Below are positions 55,512 to 64,000 of a DNA stretch of 64,000 bases, piece by piece. Each line of letters starts with the position of its first letter. Position 1 is the first letter of the stretch. Below the pieces are notes generated by a model. That model searched no databases and was not told the DNA's origin. It worked only from the letters and a program-made list of their open reading frames with translations. The position numbers and the translations under genes are program-made. The DNA comes from Salegentibacter flavus (lineage in GTDB: Bacteria; Bacteroidota; Bacteroidia; Flavobacteriales; Flavobacteriaceae): the NCBI RefSeq assembly GCF_900115145.1, contig NZ_FOVL01000001.1, positions 248,001-312,000 on the forward strand, written 5' to 3'.

Positions 55512-56276
55512 TTAAAAATTGCGTTCTTGCAGCCAGGCGTGGAGAAGCTCATTGAATCGCTCTGGATGCTCCATCATAGCCGCGTGCCCACACTTGTTGA
55601 TCCAGTAAAGATCGGCATCGGGTAGGAGGCGTTTAAAATCTTCAGCAACTTCAGGAGGAGTGACATTATCATCTTTCCCCCAAATAATGCAGGTTGGAGT
55701 TCGCATTTTCGGCAGGTCTTTCGCCATATTATGCCTGATCGCACTTTTTGCAATCGCAAGGGTTTTAACCAGTTTATTACGGTCGCTTACCGTGTCGTAA
55801 ACTTCATCTACTATTTCCTTGGTAGCAACTTCAGGATCGTAAAAAACGTTTTGTGCTTTTTTCTTTATGAATTCATAATCGCCACGCCGGGGGTAACTTT
55901 CTCCCATTGCGTTTTCATATAGACCGGAACTTCCCGTTATAACAAGCGCCTTTACCATCTCGGGGTATAGTTTAGTAGTGAGAAGACCAATATGGCCTCC
56001 CAGGGAATTCCCTAGTAAGATCACTTTATCTAAACCCTTAAAGTCTACAAATTCTTTAATGTATTTCGCGAAAGTACCCACGCTGGTTTTTAGTAGAGAC
56101 ATGGAGTATAAAGGCAATTCAGGAATCAAAATTTTATAGCCCTTAGGAGGAAAAAAATCAATAACACCATCAAAATTACTCAAGCCACCCATCAGTCCGT
56201 GTAAAATAACTATTGGAGTCCCTTCTCCTTTCTCCAGGTATGTGAATTTACCCTCTTGCCTTAAATTATTTTTCAT
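55512..56276 (-). CDS. alpha/beta hydrolase
   Basis: 254 residues. HG motif ILHGLMGGLSNFDG, nucleophile elbow GNSLGG (Ser91), the acid in IIWGKDDNVTP and the final His in NKCGHAAMMEHPERF make a complete catalytic triad. It resembles carboxylesterase/MhpC-like hydrolases; the substrate is unknown. It sits 33 bases upstream of engB on the same strand and is probably co-transcribed. Confidence 0.9.
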   Translation of the reverse strand: MKNNLRQEGKFTYLEKGEGTPIVILHGLMGGLSNFDGVIDFFPPKGYKILIPELPLYSMSLLKTSVGTFAKYIKEFVDFKGLDKVILLGNSLGGHIGLLTTKLYPEMVKALVITGSSGLYENAMGESYPRRGDYEFIKKKAQNVFYDPEVATKEIVDEVYDTVSDRNKLVKTLAIAKSAIRHNMAKDLPKMRTPTCIIWGKDDNVTPPEVAEDFKRLLPDADLYWINKCGHAAMMEHPERFNELLHAWLQERNF

Positions 56277-56301
56277 TGATAGCCTTTGCGGTTAGCAATC
56301 G

Positions 56302-56309
56302 CAAATATA
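56302..56309 (-). promoter_or_regulatory. candidate -7 promoter element for the hydrolase-engB unit
   Basis: TATATTTG on the minus strand, 26 bases before the start codon. The upstream TTG is not at standard spacing. The rest of the 279-base gap to mraZ, up to 56490, shows nothing else I can name. Confidence 0.45.
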
Positions 56310-56490
56310 GCGATTTCGATACAAGTATAATCATTTTTGAGAAATAGCAAAGGCAATTCCTTATAGCATTTAACAGGATTGGCGATCATTTTTAACACAA
56401 AATTTTAGGATAAAACCAAGGCTCTGAGATCTAACCTCATAGGTGTATTCAAAAGTCTTTCAGTGTAATAGGAGGGAAAAATTTATCAAC

Positions 56491-56520
56491 AATGTGGTAA
56501 AAAGTGGTAAAAAGTGGTAA
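56491..56520 (+). promoter_or_regulatory. MraZ operator: three 10-bp direct repeats
   Basis: AATGTGGTAA, AAAGTGGTAA and AAAGTGGTAA follow each other with exact 10-bp spacing, so all face the same side of the helix. MraZ of E. coli binds TGGGN repeats at 10-bp steps and MraZ of mollicutes binds AAAGTG-type repeats before its own gene. The array ends nine bases before the promoter box, where bound protein would block or contact RNA polymerase. A fourth copy, CTAGTGGTAA, starts at 56553 and includes the mraZ start codon. Confidence 0.7.
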
Positions 56521-56529
56521 TATTTTCAA

Positions 56530-56537
56530 TATATTTG
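56530..56537 (+). promoter_or_regulatory. -7 promoter element of the dcw cluster
   Basis: TATATTTG, exact TAnnTTTG match, 19 bases before the mraZ start. The -33 position is occupied by the MraZ repeats rather than by a TTG, as if activation or repression acts there. Confidence 0.55.
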
Positions 56538-56555
56538 ACTTTGAAAATCTAACTA

Positions 56556-57023
56556 GTGGTAAATCTCATCGGAACATATGAATGCAAGGTAGATGCAAAA
56601 GGCCGGTTAATGGTGCCTTCAGCGTTAAAGAAGCAGCTTGCGCCTATGTTGCAGGAGGGATTCGTGTTAAAGCGAGCCGTTTTTCAGTCTTGTTTGGAAT
56701 TATATCCCATGGAAGAATGGGATAAACTGATGAAGAAAATGAACGGACTTAACCGTTTCAAGAAAAAGAACAACGATTTTATTAGAAGGTTTACAGCCGG
56801 GGTGAAAAGTGTGGAGGTAGATGCAAACGGCAGATTGTTAATTCCGAAGGATCTTGTGGGTTTCGCCGGAATTGAGAAGGAAATCGTCCTGAATTCGGCA
56901 ATTAACATTATCGAGATTTGGGATAAAGAGCAGTACGAGAAGACCATTTATGAGTCTACCGATGATTTCGCCGACCTGGCTGAAGAAGTAATGGGTAATG
57001 ACGATCTAGATGGAATATCATAA
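56556..57023 (+). CDS. mraZ: transcriptional regulator MraZ
   Basis: 155 residues from a GTG start, giving MVNLIGTYECKVDAKGRLMVP, the family N-terminus. Two AbrB-like SpoVT domains each carry the DxxGRLxxP pattern (DAKGRLMVP at 13-21 and DANGRLLIP at about 89-97). MraZ binds its own promoter and controls the division and wall cluster. The start codon lies inside a fourth copy of the operator-like repeat, and the 3' end overlaps rsmH by 14 bases. Confidence 0.96.
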   Translation: MVNLIGTYECKVDAKGRLMVPSALKKQLAPMLQEGFVLKRAVFQSCLELYPMEEWDKLMKKMNGLNRFKKKNNDFIRRFTAGVKSVEVDANGRLLIPKDLVGFAGIEKEIVLNSAINIIEIWDKEQYEKTIYESTDDFADLAEEVMGNDDLDGIS

Positions 57024-57906
57024 TCCGGTTTTATTAAAAGAATCTGTAGACGGCCTCAATATCAAGGAAGACGGGGTTTACGTTGATGTCACTTTTGGTG
57101 GCGGCGGACATTCCCGGGAGATTCTTAAAAGATTGGGTTCCGAAGGTAAACTTTTCGGTTTCGATCAGGATAAAGATGCTTTGCAGAATAAAATAGAGGA
57201 TCCGCGATTTACACTTATCAGCGAGAATTTCCGGTTTATCAAGCGCTTCCTGAGGTTCTATGGAATAAAGCAGGTTGATGGCATCTTAGGGGATTTTGGA
57301 GTTTCATCCCATCAGTTTAATGAAGCTGAACGTGGTTTTTCAACCCGTTTTGATGCTAAACTCGACATGCGGATGAACCAGGACAGCAAACTGAGTGCCT
57401 ATGATGTGATTAATCAATATTCTGAAACGCAATTAAGACAGTTGTTTTATCAATATGCCGATTTAAAGAATGCTCCAAAACTTGCAAAAATTATTGTAGA
57501 GGCCAGAGAGCAGAAGGCAATTGAAAGCAGCGAACAATTAAATGAACTTTTGAAGCCGCATCTTTTTAAAGGTAAAGAAAATAAGGTTCTGGCTCAAATC
57601 TATCAGGCGATCAGGATAGAGGTGAATCAGGAAATTGAAGTACTAAAAGAATTTTTAAAGCAAACAGAAGAACTTGTGGTAAAAGGTGGGCGTATAAGTC
57701 TGATCTCCTATCACTCGTTAGAAGACCGTTTGGTGAAGCGCTTTATAAGAAGCGGATTGTTTGAAGGCGAGCCGGAAAAGGATTTCTACGGAAATATTTC
57801 GGTTCCTTTTAAAAAGGTAGGAGGGCTAATTGTTCCTTCCAAAGAAGAAATTGAACGAAATAGCCGTGCCCGCAGTGCAAAATTGCGTGTAGCTAAAAGA
57901 ATTTAA
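57010..57906 (+). CDS. rsmH: 16S rRNA (cytosine(1402)-N4)-methyltransferase
   Basis: 298 residues (MraW). The start EYHNPVLLKESVDGL, the SAM-binding VDVTFGGGGHSREIL, DGILGDFGVSSHQ, RMNQDSKLSAYDVINQYSE and RISLISYHSLEDRLVKRF are all family marks. It methylates C1402 in the ribosomal P site. Start chosen by the conserved N-terminus, inside the mraZ 3' end. Confidence 0.97.
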   Translation: MEYHNPVLLKESVDGLNIKEDGVYVDVTFGGGGHSREILKRLGSEGKLFGFDQDKDALQNKIEDPRFTLISENFRFIKRFLRFYGIKQVDGILGDFGVSSHQFNEAERGFSTRFDAKLDMRMNQDSKLSAYDVINQYSETQLRQLFYQYADLKNAPKLAKIIVEAREQKAIESSEQLNELLKPHLFKGKENKVLAQIYQAIRIEVNQEIEVLKEFLKQTEELVVKGGRISLISYHSLEDRLVKRFIRSGLFEGEPEKDFYGNISVPFKKVGGLIVPSKEEIERNSRARSAKLRVAKRI

Positions 57907-57922
57907 AATCTCTTAGAAAGTG

Positions 57923-58240
57923 ATGAAAAAGGGTTTTTACAATCTTCTTAGAGCAAATTTTCTCATTAGCCGCGATGCGGTTAATAATTGGAGGTTTATT
58001 GTGTACTGCACGTTGTTGGCCATTATTATGATCGCTAGTTCTCACAGTGCCGAGAGGAAAGTTCATGAAATAGCTCAGCTGCATAATGAAGTGAGAGAAT
58101 TGAGAAGTGAATTTGTAGACCGGCGTTCTGCCTTGATGAAAATAAAAATGGAGTCTACAATCACCAGGAAAATGAGTGATAGGGGTGTTGGACCATCAGA
58201 AACACCACCCTTTAAAATAAGAGTAAATATCCCGGAATAA
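57923..58240 (+). CDS. ftsL: FtsL-like division protein
   Basis: 105 residues from ATG at 57923 (a GTG just before it is an alternative). A short basic cytoplasmic part, one membrane helix (WRFIVYCTLLAIIMIASS, about 24-42) and an amphipathic heptad region (KVHEIAQLHNEVRELRSEFV) match the FtsL/DivIC fold and position between rsmH and ftsI. Sequence is weakly conserved as usual; symbol rests on fold and place. Confidence 0.8.
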   Translation: MKKGFYNLLRANFLISRDAVNNWRFIVYCTLLAIIMIASSHSAERKVHEIAQLHNEVRELRSEFVDRRSALMKIKMESTITRKMSDRGVGPSETPPFKIRVNIPE

Positions 58241-58241
58241 A

Positions 58242-60248
58242 ATGGCAATAACCGAAAAAGGCATATTAAACAGGTTGTACTTCGTGGCAGCCTGTATGTT
58301 TTTGTTTGCGGTTGGCGTAAGCGTCAAGCTTCTGGATATTCAGTTTGTAGATGGCGAATATTATAAACAATTAGCTGAAGAGCGCACTTACCGAAACTTC
58401 AAAATACCTTCCAATCGCGGTAACTTATATGATTCTAACGGAAGTTTACTTGCTACTTCCATTCCCAAATACGATATAAGATTTGATGCAGTAACTGTTT
58501 CCGATAAGAATTTTCAGGAGAATATAGGTCCGCTATCCAAAGAATTGGCTGCAATGCTTGGCAATTCAGCTTCCTATTACGCGCAGAAACTTCGCACGGC
58601 CAGAGCTAACAAGCAACGTTACCTTTTAATAACAAGAGGTCTTGGTTATTCAGAATTTCTTAAACTGAAGCAGTTCCCTATGTTCAATCTGGGAACGTAT
58701 AAAGGGGGAATGATCGTGGAGCAACGCACTGTGCGAGAGCATCCATTGGGGAAAATGGGAGAGCGAACCGTTGGGTATGAACGCCAGGATGACCAGGGTT
58801 ATTTCACCCGGGTTGGACTTGAGGGAGCGTACAGTTCTTTTTTAAGAGGAACCGATGGCCGCCGACTGAAACAGAAAATAGCCAAAGGCCAGTGGAAGCC
58901 TATTAGCGATAATAATGAGGTGGAGCCAAAAGATGGTTACGATGTTATTTCAACCATAGATGTCAATATTCAGGATATTGCTCATCATGCTCTTTTGAAG
59001 CAACTCGAAAAGTATAAAGCCGATCATGGCAGTGTGGTGGTAATGGAAACCAAAACAGGAGAGATCAAAGCCATCTCCAATTTAGGGAGAACCTCTAAGG
59101 GCACCTATTATGAAAAACTTAATTATGCCGTTGGTGAATTACACGAGCCCGGATCTACCTTCAAATTAATGGCTATGGTTGCTGCCCTGGACCATAAAGT
59201 AGTTGATACCGGTGATATCGTGGCAACCGGAAATGGTCGGCTTCCGATCCGCGGAAGGATGGTTCGGGATTCGAAACATGGTGGGTATGGAGATATTAGC
59301 GTTGCAAGAGCTTTTGAAGTTTCCTCCAATGTTGGAACCGTAAAAATTATTTATGACAACTATAAAGACCAGCCTCAGAAATTCATCGATAAGCTTAATT
59401 CGATGCACCTGAATGAGCCGCTTGGTTTGGATATAAAAGGAGAAGGAGTACCGGATATTCCGCAACCGGGAGATAAGAAATGGTCGGGGCTTTCGTTGCC
59501 GTGGATGGCCTACGGCTATGGAAGTATCCAGATGACGCCTCTGCAAACACTTACCTTTTATAACGCCATCGCCAACAATGGAGAGATGGTGAAACCCCGA
59601 TTTATAAAAGAGGTAAAAGAATGGGATAAAACCATTCAGAAATTTGAAAAAGAAGTGATCGACCCAGCAATTTGTTCTCCGGAAACACTTTCCAAAGTGC
59701 AGGAGATGCTTAAAAATGTTGTTGAACGCGGGACAGCCAAAAGTCTGTATTCCCCAAATTTCTCTATGGCCGGGAAAACCGGAACCGCCCAGACTGAATA
59801 CTGGATGGATGACTGGGCTTCCAACAGACGCTATATTTCCTCCTTTGTGGGGTACTTCCCTGCAGAAAACCCCAAATATACCAGTATAGTGGTAATTCAT
59901 AAACCCGATAACAGAGTGGGTTATTATGGAGCCGATGTTAGTGGGCCGGTTTTTAAACGTATCGCTCAAAAGATCTATACCGATACCCCAATAGAAGATG
60001 AACTGGAATCTATAGAAGTAGAAAATGAAGTTATAGAAGATGATTTTGAAAAATACTATACCAAGATCCAGAACGAGAAAATAATTATGCCCGATGTGAT
60101 TGGAATGCCGGCAATGGATGCCATATCCCTTTTAGAAAATCTTGGTTTAGAAGTGAAATTCCATGGAAAAGGAAAAGTGAAAGCACAGTCGGTATCGGCC
60201 GGGCAGAAAATAAAAAATAACCAACAGGTAAATCTGCATTTAAGTTGA
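58242..60248 (+). CDS. ftsI: division transpeptidase FtsI (penicillin-binding protein) with PASTA domain
   Basis: 668 residues. One N-terminal membrane helix, the dimerisation domain (SNRGNLYDSNGSLLATSIP), and the transpeptidase with SxxK = Ser305-Thr-Phe-Lys308, SSN in VSSNVGTVKI and KTGTAQ. A C-terminal PASTA domain (about 610-668, PDVIGMPAMDAISLLENLGL) follows. It cross-links septal peptidoglycan. PASTA is uncommon in proteobacterial FtsI but usual in Bacteroidota. It overlaps murE by four bases. Confidence 0.95.
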   Translation: MAITEKGILNRLYFVAACMFLFAVGVSVKLLDIQFVDGEYYKQLAEERTYRNFKIPSNRGNLYDSNGSLLATSIPKYDIRFDAVTVSDKNFQENIGPLSKELAAMLGNSASYYAQKLRTARANKQRYLLITRGLGYSEFLKLKQFPMFNLGTYKGGMIVEQRTVREHPLGKMGERTVGYERQDDQGYFTRVGLEGAYSSFLRGTDGRRLKQKIAKGQWKPISDNNEVEPKDGYDVISTIDVNIQDIAHHALLKQLEKYKADHGSVVVMETKTGEIKAISNLGRTSKGTYYEKLNYAVGELHEPGSTFKLMAMVAALDHKVVDTGDIVATGNGRLPIRGRMVRDSKHGGYGDISVARAFEVSSNVGTVKIIYDNYKDQPQKFIDKLNSMHLNEPLGLDIKGEGVPDIPQPGDKKWSGLSLPWMAYGYGSIQMTPLQTLTFYNAIANNGEMVKPRFIKEVKEWDKTIQKFEKEVIDPAICSPETLSKVQEMLKNVVERGTAKSLYSPNFSMAGKTGTAQTEYWMDDWASNRRYISSFVGYFPAENPKYTSIVVIHKPDNRVGYYGADVSGPVFKRIAQKIYTDTPIEDELESIEVENEVIEDDFEKYYTKIQNEKIIMPDVIGMPAMDAISLLENLGLEVKFHGKGKVKAQSVSAGQKIKNNQQVNLHLS

Positions 60249-61711
60249 ATATTTTAAAAGACATATTGTACAGAGTTTCTATGGAGGCCGTAACCGGGAA
60301 TACTTCGGTTGCAGTTAACAATATTCAGTTTGATTCCCGTAAGGTGGAATTAAATGATGTTTTTGTAGCCATTCGGGGGACACTTTCCGATGGCCATAAA
60401 TTTATAGAACAGGCTGTAAACAAGGGAGCACTGGCAGTAATTTGTGAAGAACTACCTAAAGATATCGTCAATGGGGTTACTTATGTTCAGGTGAACGACT
60501 CTCAAAGAGCGCTGGCTTATATGGCAGCGAATTTCTATGATAATCCTTCTGAAAAATTAAAACTTGTAGGAGTTACCGGTACCAATGGAAAAACCACTAT
60601 CGCTACTTTGTTGTATCAGCTTTTTACCAAGGCAGGTTTTAAAGTTGGGTTGCTTTCAACCGTAAAAGTAATGGTTGGGGATAAGAGTTTTGATGCTGTA
60701 AGAACAACCCCCGATTCCCTTACCATAAATTCCTACCTCCATCAGATGAATGATGAAGGTGTGGAATTCTGTTTTATGGAAGTCAGCTCTCACGGCATTG
60801 CCCAACACCGAACAAGCGCTCTGGAATTCAAAGGTGGAATTTTCACTAACCTGTCTCATGATCACCTTGATTATCACAAGGATTTTGCTGAATACCGTGA
60901 TGTGAAGAAAAGATTCTTCGATGAGTTGCCGGCTTCGGCTTTTGCACTTACCAATGTCGATGATAAGAACGGCTTGGTGATGCTTCAAAATACCAAAGCG
61001 GTAAAATACACTTATGCTCTAAAATCTTACGCCGACTATAAAGCGCAGATTCTGGAAAATCAGCTCACAGGTTTATTGCTGAAGGTAAATGGCCAGGAAC
61101 TCTGGACAAAACTTATAGGGAATTTCAATGCATACAATGTACTGGCAATCTATGCTACCGCTGAATTGCTTGGACTGGAGACTCTTGAGACCCTGAAAAT
61201 TATCAGCGAACTGGATTCGGTGAGTGGAAGATTTCAATATTTGATCTCAGATAAAGAAAAGATTACCGCAATTGTAGATTATGCACATACTCCTGATGCG
61301 CTTAAGAATGTGTTGGAGACTATAAACAGCATCAGGACCAGGAATGAAAAACTGATCACGGTTCTTGGCTGTGGGGGAGATAGAGATAAGACCAAGAGAC
61401 CCAAGATGGGGCATATCGCATCGGCGCTAAGCACCGATGTAATCTTTACCAGCGATAACCCAAGAACTGAGGACCCTGATAAAATTATTGAAGAGATTGA
61501 AGCCGGAGTGGAGCCTCAGAATTTCAAAAAAACCAATGCGGTAACCAATAGAAAACAGGCGATAAAAACCGCCTGTCAGATGGCTGCCAAAAACGATATT
61601 ATCCTGATTGCCGGGAAAGGTCATGAAACCTATCAGGAGATCAATGGGGAAAGATTTGATTTTGATGATCTCAAAATAGTAGCAGAATTTTTAAAGCAAT
61701 TAGAAAAATAA
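60245..61711 (+). CDS. murE: UDP-MurNAc-L-Ala-D-Glu--meso-diaminopimelate ligase
   Basis: 488 residues. The start is TTG at 60245, inside the ftsI stop (TTGA overlap), because MNILKDILYRVSMEAV matches the usual N-terminus; the first ATG lies 12 codons further in. ATP loop GTNGKTT (112-118), the central domain with SSHGIAQHR, and DNPRTEDP in the C-terminal domain. The DNPR form is the one that selects meso-diaminopimelate, so the wall is probably of the DAP type. Confidence 0.95.
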   Translation: MNILKDILYRVSMEAVTGNTSVAVNNIQFDSRKVELNDVFVAIRGTLSDGHKFIEQAVNKGALAVICEELPKDIVNGVTYVQVNDSQRALAYMAANFYDNPSEKLKLVGVTGTNGKTTIATLLYQLFTKAGFKVGLLSTVKVMVGDKSFDAVRTTPDSLTINSYLHQMNDEGVEFCFMEVSSHGIAQHRTSALEFKGGIFTNLSHDHLDYHKDFAEYRDVKKRFFDELPASAFALTNVDDKNGLVMLQNTKAVKYTYALKSYADYKAQILENQLTGLLLKVNGQELWTKLIGNFNAYNVLAIYATAELLGLETLETLKIISELDSVSGRFQYLISDKEKITAIVDYAHTPDALKNVLETINSIRTRNEKLITVLGCGGDRDKTKRPKMGHIASALSTDVIFTSDNPRTEDPDKIIEEIEAGVEPQNFKKTNAVTNRKQAIKTACQMAAKNDIILIAGKGHETYQEINGERFDFDDLKIVAEFLKQLEK

Positions 61712-61747
61712 GAATCGAACCTGCCCATGCAGGTGCCAAACAAGGAT

Positions 61748-62983
61748 ATGTTATACTACCTATTTGAATATTTAGATGCAGAGTACCAGGTGCCGGGCGC
61801 GCGCCTGTTCCAGTATATCTCCTTTAGGTCGGCGATGGCGATTATCCTTGCGCTTGCAATTTCTACTATTTATGGTAAAAGAATTATCAATTACTTAAGA
61901 ACAAAACAAATTGGTGAAAGTGTAAGAGATCTTGGTCTGGAAGGCCAGAATGAAAAAACCGGAACACCTACTATGGGTGGACTTATTATAATAATCGCCA
62001 CCTTAATTCCGGTATTGCTCTTCGCCAGGCTGGATAACATTTATGTTCTTTTACTCATTGTCACCACCCTTTGGATGGGAGCAATTGGCTTTATAGACGA
62101 TTATATTAAAACCTTTAAAAAGGATAAGGAAGGTCTGTCTGGGAAATTTAAAGTCATTGGACAGGTTGGCCTCGGGCTCATAGTGGGAGCCACGATGTAT
62201 TTTCATCCGGCGATTACTGTTAAAGAAGAGACCAACAGGCCTGCAACTCAACAGCAGGAAATGTTGGTTGATACCGATGAGATCGTGATGGGGCCTGAAG
62301 AAAAAACCACGACCACTACAATTCCATTTGTAAAAAATAATGAATTCGATTACTCCAGCCTTATTACCTGGATAAATCCTGTGCTTAAAAATTACGCCTG
62401 GCTCATTTTTATTCCTATCGTGATCTTTATTGTTACTGCCGTTTCCAATGGCGCCAATTTAACCGACGGGATTGATGGCCTTGCTGCGGGCTCTTCAGCC
62501 ATAATTGTATTAACACTTGGGATTTTTGCCTGGGTATCCGGTAACATCATTTTTTCAGATTATTTGAACATTATGTACATCCCCCGGTCTGGAGAGATGA
62601 CGATTTACATCACTGCCTTTGCAGGATCTTTGGTTGGCTTTTTATGGTACAATACCTATCCCGCGCAGGTTTTTATGGGAGACACCGGAAGTCTTACTAT
62701 AGGTGGAATAATCGCGGTACTGGCTATTGCCACCCGTAAGGAATTACTGATTCCGATTCTATGCGGAATTTTTCTGATGGAAAATCTTTCGGTGGTTTTA
62801 CAGGTTGCCTGGTTTAAGTTCACGAAACGAAAATACGGAGAAGGAAGAAGAATTTTTTTGATGTCTCCTTTGCATCATCATTATCAGAAAAGGGGATATC
62901 ACGAGAGCAAGATCGTGGTGAGGTTCTGGATCGTCGGAATCTTTCTGGCAATTGTGACCATCATCACACTTAAGGTGCGATAA
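61748..62983 (+). CDS. mraY: phospho-MurNAc-pentapeptide transferase MraY
   Basis: 411 residues from ATG at 61748 ([10 protein letters not shown]); an earlier ATG at 61727 adds seven residues and is less likely. It has about ten membrane helices. Catalytic pieces are [63 protein letters not shown] and the [13 protein letters not shown] end. A hydrophilic insert of about 45 residues (about 160-205, Thr- and Glu-rich) lies between membrane segments, as in other Bacteroidota. It makes lipid I. Confidence 0.95.
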   Translation: MLYYLFEYLDAEYQVPGARLFQYISFRSAMAIILALAISTIYGKRIINYLRTKQIGESVRDLGLEGQNEKTGTPTMGGLIIIIATLIPVLLFARLDNIYVLLLIVTTLWMGAIGFIDDYIKTFKKDKEGLSGKFKVIGQVGLGLIVGATMYFHPAITVKEETNRPATQQQEMLVDTDEIVMGPEEKTTTTTIPFVKNNEFDYSSLITWINPVLKNYAWLIFIPIVIFIVTAVSNGANLTDGIDGLAAGSSAIIVLTLGIFAWVSGNIIFSDYLNIMYIPRSGEMTIYITAFAGSLVGFLWYNTYPAQVFMGDTGSLTIGGIIAVLAIATRKELLIPILCGIFLMENLSVVLQVAWFKFTKRKYGEGRRIFLMSPLHHHYQKRGYHESKIVVRFWIVGIFLAIVTIITLKVR

Positions 62984-64000
62984 TGAAGAAGGACTGGAGA
63001 AATATCAGCGAATCAGGCTCGCAAAAACTAGTGATCCTGGGTGGTGGAGAAAGTGGGGCCGGAACGGCTATTCTGGGGAATAAAAAAGGCTTTAAAGTCT
63101 TTGTTTCAGACCAGGGAAAGATTAAGGATAAGTACAAAGAAGTTCTTTTAAATATTGAGGTTGAATGGGAGGAATTACGGCATACTGAAGCTAAGATTCT
63201 CGATGCAGATGTGGTGATGAAAAGTCCGGGGATTCCCGATACTGTTCCCTTAGTATTAAAACTAAAGGAACTTGGGATTCCGGTTATTTCTGAAATAGAA
63301 TTTGCTACCGCTTTTACTTCAGCAAAAATAATTGGAGTAACAGGAAGTAATGGTAAGACTACCACCACGAAATTCATTCACCATATTCTGAAAGCCGGTA
63401 AAATTTCAGTAGGAATGGCTGGGAATGTGGGAGACAGCTTTGCAAAACAGGTCGCTGAAACCAAGCCCGACTGGTTTGTACTGGAGCTAAGTAGTTTTCA
63501 GCTGGACGGAATTGAGAATTTCAGGCCTGAGATAGCTGTGTTGACTAATATAACCCCAGATCATCTGGATAGATATGATTATAAGCTGGAGAATTATGTA
63601 GCATCAAAATTCAGGATCACCGAAAATCAAACCGAAAATGATTTTTTCATTTTCGATGCCGATGATGAGATCATTGAAGAATGGTTGAAGAACAACAAGA
63701 TTAAAGCACAAAAGCTTCCATTTTCACTGGAGAAGAAAATAGAAAATGGTGCCGAAATAGAAAACGAAAATATTGTAATAAACATTAATAACGATCAATT
63801 TAATATGCCAACAACAACATTAGGTCTGCAAGGTAAGCACAATACCAAAAACGCTATGGCTGCTGCTACGGTAGCACAATTATTACGAATTAGAAAAGAA
63901 ACCATACGTGAGAGTATGGAGAATTTTCAGGGGGTTGAACACCGCTTGGAAAAGGTTTTGAAGATCAATAATGTTCAGTATATAAACGATTCAAAGGCAA
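62983..64000 (+). CDS. murD: UDP-N-acetylmuramoyl-L-alanine--D-glutamate ligase (partial)
   Basis: 339 codons are seen; the gene continues past the window. N-terminal Rossmann-like domain VILGGGESGAGTAIL, ATP loop IGVTGSNGKTTTT, the Mg/ligand segment VLELSSFQLDG and TNITPDHLDRYDY, then the third domain start FQGVEHRLEKV and INDSKA. It adds D-glutamate to the peptidoglycan precursor. One-base overlap (TAATG) with mraY indicates coupling. Confidence 0.95.
   Translation, partial: MKKDWRNISESGSQKLVILGGGESGAGTAILGNKKGFKVFVSDQGKIKDKYKEVLLNIEVEWEELRHTEAKILDADVVMKSPGIPDTVPLVLKLKELGIPVISEIEFATAFTSAKIIGVTGSNGKTTTTKFIHHILKAGKISVGMAGNVGDSFAKQVAETKPDWFVLELSSFQLDGIENFRPEIAVLTNITPDHLDRYDYKLENYVASKFRITENQTENDFFIFDADDEIIEEWLKNNKIKAQKLPFSLEKKIENGAEIENENIVININNDQFNMPTTTLGLQGKHNTKNAMAAATVAQLLRIRKETIRESMENFQGVEHRLEKVLKINNVQYINDSKA

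Noticed and set aside
56491-56520. Tandem repeats as a CRISPR or VNTR
   Set aside because: Only three 10-bp units with no spacers; position and phase before mraZ fit an operator.
59166-59969. 267-codon open frame antisense to ftsI
   Set aside because: It lies fully within the transpeptidase domain of ftsI on the other strand, has no family motif and a His/Pro/Arg-rich composition typical of shadow frames.

Overview
The window is a piece of chromosome from a member of the Bacteroidota, very probably family Flavobacteriaceae (in the neighbourhood of Gramella/Christiangramia, Salegentibacter or Zunongwangia; genus not proven). The evidence is gliding-motility genes gldB and gldC, a SusC/SusD pair, DUF5723-type outer-membrane protein, CtlX, a str/S10/spc/alpha ribosomal cluster without tuf, near absence of Shine-Dalgarno sequences, and several promoters of the flavobacterial type TAnnTTTG with an upstream TTTG/TTG. 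All genes look native and core-genome; I see no prophage, insertion sequence, CRISPR array, rRNA or tRNA gene.

Layout. 1-6 kb: end of a HAD phosphatase, an envelope lipoprotein/outer-membrane pair, a secreted protein, then rarA, a rhomboid protease and rlmB. 6.1-10.8 kb: an isolated SusD/SusC nutrient-uptake pair on the minus strand. 11.2-28.3 kb: one long ribosomal superoperon rpsL-rpsG-fusA-rpsJ-rplCDWB-rpsS-rplV-rpsC-rplP-rpmC-rpsQ-rplNXE-rpsNH-rplFR-rpsE-rpmD-rplO-secY-infA-rpmJ-rpsMKD-rpoA-rplQ, interrupted by a possible attenuator before rplC, an internal promoter before rpmJ and a structured leader before rpsD. 28.5-35.9 kb: carA, two small outer-membrane-type proteins (one frameshifted), eno, gltA, and two adjacent amidinotransferase-fold hydrolases (arginine/citrulline metabolism). 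36-47 kb: a BCCT transporter, an SDR/DUF2867 protein, argS, ffh, folD, then a minus-strand run of membrane and RNA-modifying genes (YkvA, AI-2E-type permease, VOC protein, RluF-like). 47-49.5 kb: an ECF sigma factor with a membrane partner and an outer-membrane protein. 49.6-56.3 kb: dnaG, an atypical LuxR-type response regulator, nadE, gldB-gldC and a CxxC protein, engB and an alpha/beta hydrolase. 56.5-64 kb: the start of the division and cell wall (dcw) cluster mraZ-rsmH-ftsL-ftsI-murE-mraY-murD, running off the end.

How it works together: most of the window is translation, protein export (secY, ffh), central metabolism (eno, gltA, nadE, folD, carA), replication (dnaG, rarA) and peptidoglycan synthesis. 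There is no clear undescribed system. The observations most worth a second look are regulatory or residue-level: a DnaG that lacks all four zinc ligands, a response regulator with Glu in place of the phospho-acceptor Asp, a candidate MraZ operator array of three 10-bp repeats, a hairpin leader before rpsD that encloses an AAGGAG-plus-two-codon mini-ORF, hairpin repeats that keep their pairing by compensatory changes, and a single-base frameshift in a secreted protein gene. Functions are assigned from motifs read by eye; no database search was run.
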